8,144 bases of DNA, from positions 1-8,144 of the forward strand of contig JASHQP010000626.1 of the NCBI GenBank assembly GCA_030039095.1. The letters are read 5' to 3'. Positions within the stretch are counted from its first letter, which is position 1; every line of letters begins with the position of its first letter. The position numbers and the translations under genes are program-made. This document shows positions 4,599 through 8,144 of the stretch, piece by piece. This stretch comes from Streptosporangiaceae bacterium (GTDB taxonomy: Bacteria > Actinomycetota > Actinomycetes > Streptosporangiales > Streptosporangiaceae). The notes below the pieces were generated by a model. That model did not search any database. It was not told where the DNA came from and worked only from the letters and a program-made list of their open reading frames with translations.

Positions 4599-6641
4599 CT
4601 AGGCCTGTGCCGGCAGGGACTGCTCGGTCCAGATGCACTTTCCGCTGCCCACGTACCGGGTACCCCAGCGGTCGCTGAGCGCGGCGATCAGCTGCAGGCC
4701 CCTGCCGCCCTCGTCGGACCAGGATGCCCGGCGCATACGCGGAGTGGTGAGGCTGCCGTCGAAGACCTCGCAGACCAGTGAGCGGCTGCGCAGCAGCCGG
4801 AGACGGGCCGGCCCCCTGGCGTGCCGGACGACGTTGGCGACCATCTCGCTGGCCAGCATCTCGGTTGTCAGTGTCAGGTCGTCCAGATCCCAGGCGCCGA
4901 GCGTCTCGCGCACGTGCCGGCGGGCGGCGCCGGCGGCTTGCGCGTTCTCCGGCAGCGACCAGGTGGCGATGGAGTCCGGGGCCGTGGCGTGCAGGTGGGC
5001 GACCAGCAGCGCGGCGTCGTCGGGGCGCTGCCGGCCGGCCGGCATCATCGCGTCGGTGAGGTCGTCGCAGAGCTGGTTCAGGTCCTGCGCATGGTGGGCG
5101 CGCAGGAGCTCGGCCAGCCTGCTCATCCCGCTGTCCATGTCGCACTCGGCCGACTCGATCAGGCCGTCGGTGTACAGGACGATCAAGCCGTCCTGGGGGA
5201 CCGGCAGATCCACGACCTCGAACGGGGGATCGGCCACACCCAGCGGGGGGTCGCCGTGAATCTTGGCGAACTCCACCCGGCCGTCCGGGCTCACGATGGC
5301 CGGCGGCGGGTGCCCGGCCCGCCCAACCGAGCAGGTGGCGGTCGTCGGGTCGTAGATCGCGTACAGGCAGGTCGCGAACGAGTCGTCACCGAGGCCGTTG
5401 ACCAGGTCGTTGAGGCGGCTCAGGATCTCGTCGGGCGGCAGCTCCAGGTCGGACAGGGTCTGCACCGCCGTGCGCAGGCGGCCCATGATGACAGCTTCCG
5501 GCAGGCCGTGGCCCATGACGTCGCCGATCACCAGGGCAACCCGGTCGGCCGACAGCGGGATGACGTCGTACCAGTCGCCGCCGACATCCATGCCACTCCC
5601 CGCGGGAAGATACCGGGCGGCCGCGGTGACGGCCGGCAGGGCGGGCAGTTCCTGGGGCAGCAGCGCCCGCTGCAGCGCCTGGGCCCGGGCGTGCTCGGCG
5701 TCGAAGAGCCGGGCCCGCTCCAGGGCCTGGGCGATCAGGCCGCTGAGCGCGATCAGCAGGGCTCGCTCGGCGCCGGTGAGGTGGCGGGGGTAATCGAACG
5801 AGATCACGCACAGGCCCGCCACACGTCCCGAGACGACCAGCGGCAGGAACGCCCACGCCTGCTTGTTGCCCCTCGCCGGTATGTCCGCCATTTTCGGGTA
5901 GCGCTGCACGAACTCCTCCGCGGAGGAGACGAACCAGGGCCGGTGCGTGTGCATCGCCTCCTCGACCGGCCCAAGCTGGTTCGCGGGCGCGTTGATCACG
6001 TCGATGAACGACTTGGGGTAGCCGACGGACCCGATTATCCGCATGATGCCGCCGTCCGGCACCTGGATGTTCAGGCCCGACGCCCCGAATGGGGGCAGCA
6101 CCCGGTCGGCGACCGCGGTCACCACATCCTGCGAGGTGACAGCCTCGGCCAGCGCCGAGGCCAGGTCCTGGATCCGGGCCGCCCGCTCGGCACCCCCGTC
6201 GGCCTCGGCCTCGCCGCTGCAGTCCCGCAATCGCTCGGTGTCCCAGATCACGCCCACCAGACGGTACGGGCGCCCGTCCCCGTCTGCCAGTACCCGGCCC
6301 CGGGACTGCACCCACTGCGTGGTCCCGTCCGGACGGCAGATCCTGAACTCCTGGGCGAACGGCTCGCCCGTGACCATGGCCCGGCGGGTGTCCTCGGCCA
6401 CCCAGGGGTAGTCGTCGGGATGCACCAGGCTGGTCCAGGCGTTGATGAGGCCGTCATACGTGTCCGGGTCGAGGCCCATCACCGCCATCGCGGTCTCGTC
6501 GAGCTTCAGCTCGCCGGAATCCAGGAACCAGTCCCACGCGCCGACACCGGCTGCGCGGACCGCCTCCGCAAAGTCGGTCGTATCCGTCGCGTCCGTCTTG
6601 TCCGGGCCCGGGTGGTCTTGCCAGGACCACGACCTGCTCAT
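4599..6641 (-). CDS. PAS-GAF-SpoIIE (PP2C) phosphatase with C-terminal RsbW-like HATPase
   Basis: This encodes a 680-aa soluble signalling protein. Residues about 24-138 form a PAS domain (LVHPDD, then EFRICRPDGTTQWVQSRGRV). About 157-312 form a GAF domain (GASGLNIQV to FLPLVVSGRVAGLCVISFDY). About 325-548 are a SpoIIE-type PP2C phosphatase with metal-binding aspartates in GGDWYDV (Asp356), GDVMGHG (Asp374), YTDGLIE (Asp492) and PDDAALL (Asp541/542). The C-terminus (about 552-675) is an HATPase_c domain of the RsbW type, with the N-box SEMVANVVRHA (Asn603), VFDGS and DEGGRGLQLI. In known systems such proteins dephosphorylate a STAS anti-anti-sigma factor, while the kinase domain phosphorylates it or binds sigma. 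No STAS gene is nearby, so the partner must be elsewhere. No membrane segment is seen. The ATG at 6641 is chosen because a TANNNT box (6654-6649) lies 7 bases upstream; a GTG at 6659 would add six residues. Confidence 0.93.
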   Translation of the reverse strand: MSRSWSWQDHPGPDKTDATDTTDFAEAVRAAGVGAWDWFLDSGELKLDETAMAVMGLDPDTYDGLINAWTSLVHPDDYPWVAEDTRRAMVTGEPFAQEFRICRPDGTTQWVQSRGRVLADGDGRPYRLVGVIWDTERLRDCSGEAEADGGAERAARIQDLASALAEAVTSQDVVTAVADRVLPPFGASGLNIQVPDGGIMRIIGSVGYPKSFIDVINAPANQLGPVEEAMHTHRPWFVSSAEEFVQRYPKMADIPARGNKQAWAFLPLVVSGRVAGLCVISFDYPRHLTGAERALLIALSGLIAQALERARLFDAEHARAQALQRALLPQELPALPAVTAAARYLPAGSGMDVGGDWYDVIPLSADRVALVIGDVMGHGLPEAVIMGRLRTAVQTLSDLELPPDEILSRLNDLVNGLGDDSFATCLYAIYDPTTATCSVGRAGHPPPAIVSPDGRVEFAKIHGDPPLGVADPPFEVVDLPVPQDGLIVLYTDGLIESAECDMDSGMSRLAELLRAHHAQDLNQLCDDLTDAMMPAGRQRPDDAALLVAHLHATAPDSIATWSLPENAQAAGAARRHVRETLGAWDLDDLTLTTEMLASEMVANVVRHARGPARLRLLRSRSLVCEVFDGSLTTPRMRRASWSDEGGRGLQLIAALSDRWGTRYVGSGKCIWTEQSLPAQA

Positions 6642-6648
6642 ACGTCCC

Positions 6649-6654
6649 AACCTA
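6649..6654 (-). promoter_or_regulatory. Possible -10 box for a leaderless phosphatase transcript
   Basis: The minus strand reads TAGGTT, matching TANNNT, 7 bases before the ATG at 6641. Transcription from it would start at or next to the ATG. No recognisable -35 precedes it. The gene may also be read through from the deacetylase gene that ends at 6677, so this box is only a candidate internal promoter. Confidence 0.3.
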
Positions 6655-6676
6655 CCCACAAGGCCGTGGCCCTGCC

Positions 6677-7738
6677 CTAACCCGCAGCACCCTCTAGGGT
6701 GGCCACGACCAGCGGGCCGAGCGATGCGAGGTCGTAGCCGCCTTCCTGGACGAACACGGCCGGGCCCAGCGCGCCGATCCGGCGGCCCGCCTCGCGGTAG
6801 CCGTCCTCGGTGACGCGCAGCGGGCTTTCCGGGTCGCCGACGGCGGCGTCGACGCCCAGGGAGACGACCAGCGCGCCGGCGTGGCGTTCAAGGATCTCGT
6901 CGCACAGCGCCTCCAGCGCGGCGAGCCAGCCTTCGTCGCCGGTTCCGGGTGCCAGCGGAAGGTTCCGGTTGGCGCCCGCGCCCGGCCCGGTCCCCCGCTC
7001 GTCGGCGTACCCCGCGTAGTGCGGGAACCAGCCGGCTCCCGGGTCGACGTGCAGCGAGCCGTACCAGACGTCGGCGCGGTCGTAGAAGATCGCCTGGGTG
7101 CCGTTGCCGTGATGGGCGTCGATGTCCAGCACGGCCACCAGCCCCGCCCCGGCCTCCCGGAGGGCCTGCGCGGCGACCGCGGCGTTGTTGAGGTAGCAGG
7201 AGCCGCCGTACGCGGTCGCGGTCACGTGGTGACCGGGCGGCCTGCACAGCGCGTACGCGAGCCGCTCACCCCCGCTGACCAGGTCCGCCGCTGTCAGCGC
7301 GGCGTCCACCGCGCCCCGGATCGCGGCCCAGCTGCCCGGCCCGACCAGCGTCATCGTGTCGTAGCAGAACAGCCCGGCCCGGCCGTGCACTGCGGGCGGC
7401 GTGCGCAGCGGCAGGCCGTCCAGCAGCCCCGGCGTGGGGAACACGTACGGCACGACCCGGTCGCGGCCGTACTCGCCGGGCAGGCCGGCCTCCGACCATT
7501 GCCTCCAGACCTGAGCAAGGTGGTCAATCAGCGCCGGGTCGTGCACCGCGCGCAGCACCGTGTCGTCGTGCTCGCGCGCCGGGATCACCGGCGCCCCGGC
7601 CGCCGACAGCGCGTCGCGAAGCGCCAGCGCCCGGGCCGGCACCTCGGTGCCCGGGTCCCGGACGCCGAGCCACACCTCCCACGCCGGCTCGTGGCGCAGG
7701 CAGTCTTCGCTCCAGACCACCGGGACCGGCAGGCTCAC
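6677..7738 (-). CDS. Histone deacetylase-fold enzyme, probable acetylpolyamine amidohydrolase
   Basis: This encodes a 353-aa zinc amidohydrolase of the arginase/deacetylase fold, which removes acetyl groups from acetylated amines such as acetylpolyamines or from acetyl-lysine. Catalytic elements are complete: the paired histidines in RPPGHHV (His170/His171), zinc ligands Asp207 and His209 in DIDAHHGNGTQ and Asp297 in GVDA, and the catalytic Tyr335 in QEGGYD. Spacing and length (about 340-350 aa) fit bacterial acetylpolyamine amidohydrolases (Mycoplana ramosa type) better than eukaryotic-like HDACs. No signal peptide is seen, so it is cytoplasmic. The start is GTG 7738 with a strong AGGAGG 4 bases before it. 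It lies 35 bp upstream of the phosphatase ATG on the same strand and is divergent from the S58 peptidase across 28 bp. Substrate preference between polyamines and proteins cannot be told from the sequence. Confidence 0.92.
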   Translation of the reverse strand: MSLPVPVVWSEDCLRHEPAWEVWLGVRDPGTEVPARALALRDALSAAGAPVIPAREHDDTVLRAVHDPALIDHLAQVWRQWSEAGLPGEYGRDRVVPYVFPTPGLLDGLPLRTPPAVHGRAGLFCYDTMTLVGPGSWAAIRGAVDAALTAADLVSGGERLAYALCRPPGHHVTATAYGGSCYLNNAAVAAQALREAGAGLVAVLDIDAHHGNGTQAIFYDRADVWYGSLHVDPGAGWFPHYAGYADERGTGPGAGANRNLPLAPGTGDEGWLAALEALCDEILERHAGALVVSLGVDAAVGDPESPLRVTEDGYREAGRRIGALGPAVFVQEGGYDLASLGPLVVATLEGAAG

Positions 7739-7754
7739 ACGCCCTCCTCACGGT

Positions 7755-7760
7755 TACGAT
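7755..7760 (+). promoter_or_regulatory. -10 box for a leaderless S58 peptidase transcript
   Basis: TACGAT, a strong actinomycete-type TANNNT -10, lies 6 bases before the ATG at 7767. This places the transcription start at or within a base of the A of the ATG. No Shine-Dalgarno motif exists between the box and the ATG, in agreement with leaderless translation. No clear -35 is seen upstream, where the deacetylase ribosome binding site and start codon lie on the other strand. Confidence 0.55.
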
Positions 7761-7766
7761 CACCTA

Positions 7767-8144
7767 ATGCCCCGTTCGACCGATCTTGGCATCACCATCG
7801 GCCTGCTGCCATCGGGCCCGACCGGGTCGGTGCTCGACGTCCCCGGCGTCGGCCTCGGGCACGCCACGGTCTGGCGGGACGAGCCGCCCCCGCCGGCCGG
7901 CCGCGGCATCGCCCGGACCGGGGTCACCGTGCTCGACCCGGGCGGTGACGTGTTCGCGTCGCCGGTCCCGGCCGGGGGCGCGGTGCTCAACGGCGCCGGC
8001 GAGTGCACCGGGATGCTGACCGCGCAGGAGTGGGGCCTGGCCGAGACGCCGGTGTTCCTCACCTCGACCATGCAGGTCGGGCGGGTCTACGACGCCGCGT
8101 GCGAGCTGCTGCTGGAGGAGCAGCCCGCGATCGCCGAGGACGTG
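7767..8144 (+). CDS. P1-family (DmpA-like, S58) peptidase, N-terminal part
   Basis: This gene is open to the right edge; 126 codons are visible. The translation starts MPRSTDLGITIGLLPSGPTG and contains SVLDVPGVGLGHATVW (21-36), RTGVTVLDPGG (50-60), FASPVPAGGAVLNGAGECTG (63-82) and ETPVFLTSTMQVGRVYDA (92-109). This series is characteristic of DmpA/BapA-type aminopeptidases of family S58, self-processing N-terminal-nucleophile hydrolases that release N-terminal D- or L-residues or beta-amino acids. The autocleavage site and nucleophilic Ser lie in the C-terminal half, outside the window, so activity cannot be judged. The ATG at 7767 has no ribosome binding site but a TACGAT box 6 bases upstream. 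The gene is divergent from the deacetylase gene. Confidence 0.88.
   Translation, partial: MPRSTDLGITIGLLPSGPTGSVLDVPGVGLGHATVWRDEPPPPAGRGIARTGVTVLDPGGDVFASPVPAGGAVLNGAGECTGMLTAQEWGLAETPVFLTSTMQVGRVYDAACELLLEEQPAIAEDV

Noticed and set aside
5028..5046. GCCGGCCGGC-type palindrome inside the phosphatase gene
   Set aside because: Such GC-only palindromes are expected by chance at this base composition, and this one lies in well-supported coding sequence.
4821..6680. A 619-codon plus-strand open frame antisense to the phosphatase gene
   Set aside because: The opposite strand encodes a PAS-GAF-PP2C-HATPase protein with all motifs. This frame shows only repetitive His/Arg/Gly/Asp-rich sequence, typical of the antisense of a high-GC gene.
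6881..7948. A 355-codon plus-strand open frame across the deacetylase and the start of the peptidase gene
   Set aside because: It is antisense to an intact deacetylase and out of frame with the S58 peptidase, with no recognisable domain.

Overview
The window is very GC-rich and densely coding, and most codons end in G or C. Its gene families (an ECF sigma factor with a CU044_5270-type partner, a YtrA-type GntR regulator with an ABC-2 exporter, and a PAS-GAF-SpoIIE-HATPase phosphatase) are typical of an actinomycete chromosome, perhaps a Streptomyces or Streptosporangiales-like soil organism. That is an inference from composition and families; no 16S or other taxonomic marker is present. I see no tRNA, rRNA, CRISPR array, insertion sequence or phage gene.

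Left part (1-1965): a leftward group encodes a MarR-family regulator (723-1211), an ECF sigma factor (100-684) and the first 35 codons of a CU044_5270-like protein (1-107), whose start overlaps the sigma factor stop. Divergent from marR is a six-TM DUF998-like membrane protein (1318-1965). A perfect 6-1-6 inverted repeat (1234-1246) and a TATAAT box lie between the two. This suggests that the MarR protein represses itself and the membrane protein.

Middle (2044-4411): a tight three-gene operon made of a YtrA-type GntR repressor, an ABC ATPase and an ABC-2-type permease, joined by two 4-bp ATGA stop/start overlaps. The promoter in front of gntR contains an imperfect GTGT...ACAC palindrome that fits autoregulation. 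The ATPase carries an unusual Gly-rich insert between the D-loop and H-loop, encoded by a G-tract-rich stretch. The operon meets the convergent phosphatase gene in a 187-bp spacer (4412-4598) holding a 9-bp perfect hairpin, probably a shared terminator, and a possible decayed coding fragment.

Right part (4599-8144): leftward genes for a histone-deacetylase-fold deacetylase, probably of the acetylpolyamine amidohydrolase type (6677-7738), and for the PAS-GAF-PP2C-HATPase signalling protein (4599-6641) lie close together and may be co-transcribed. A DmpA-type P1/S58 peptidase (7767 to the edge) diverges from the deacetylase across only 28 bp and appears to have a leaderless transcript.

No new multi-gene system is evident. 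The signals most worth a second look are regulatory (the MarR operator, the ECF-type promoter before the sigma gene, the repeated TANNNT-ATG leaderless arrangement), the ABC ATPase insert with its G-quadruplex potential, and the odd reading frame in the convergent spacer.
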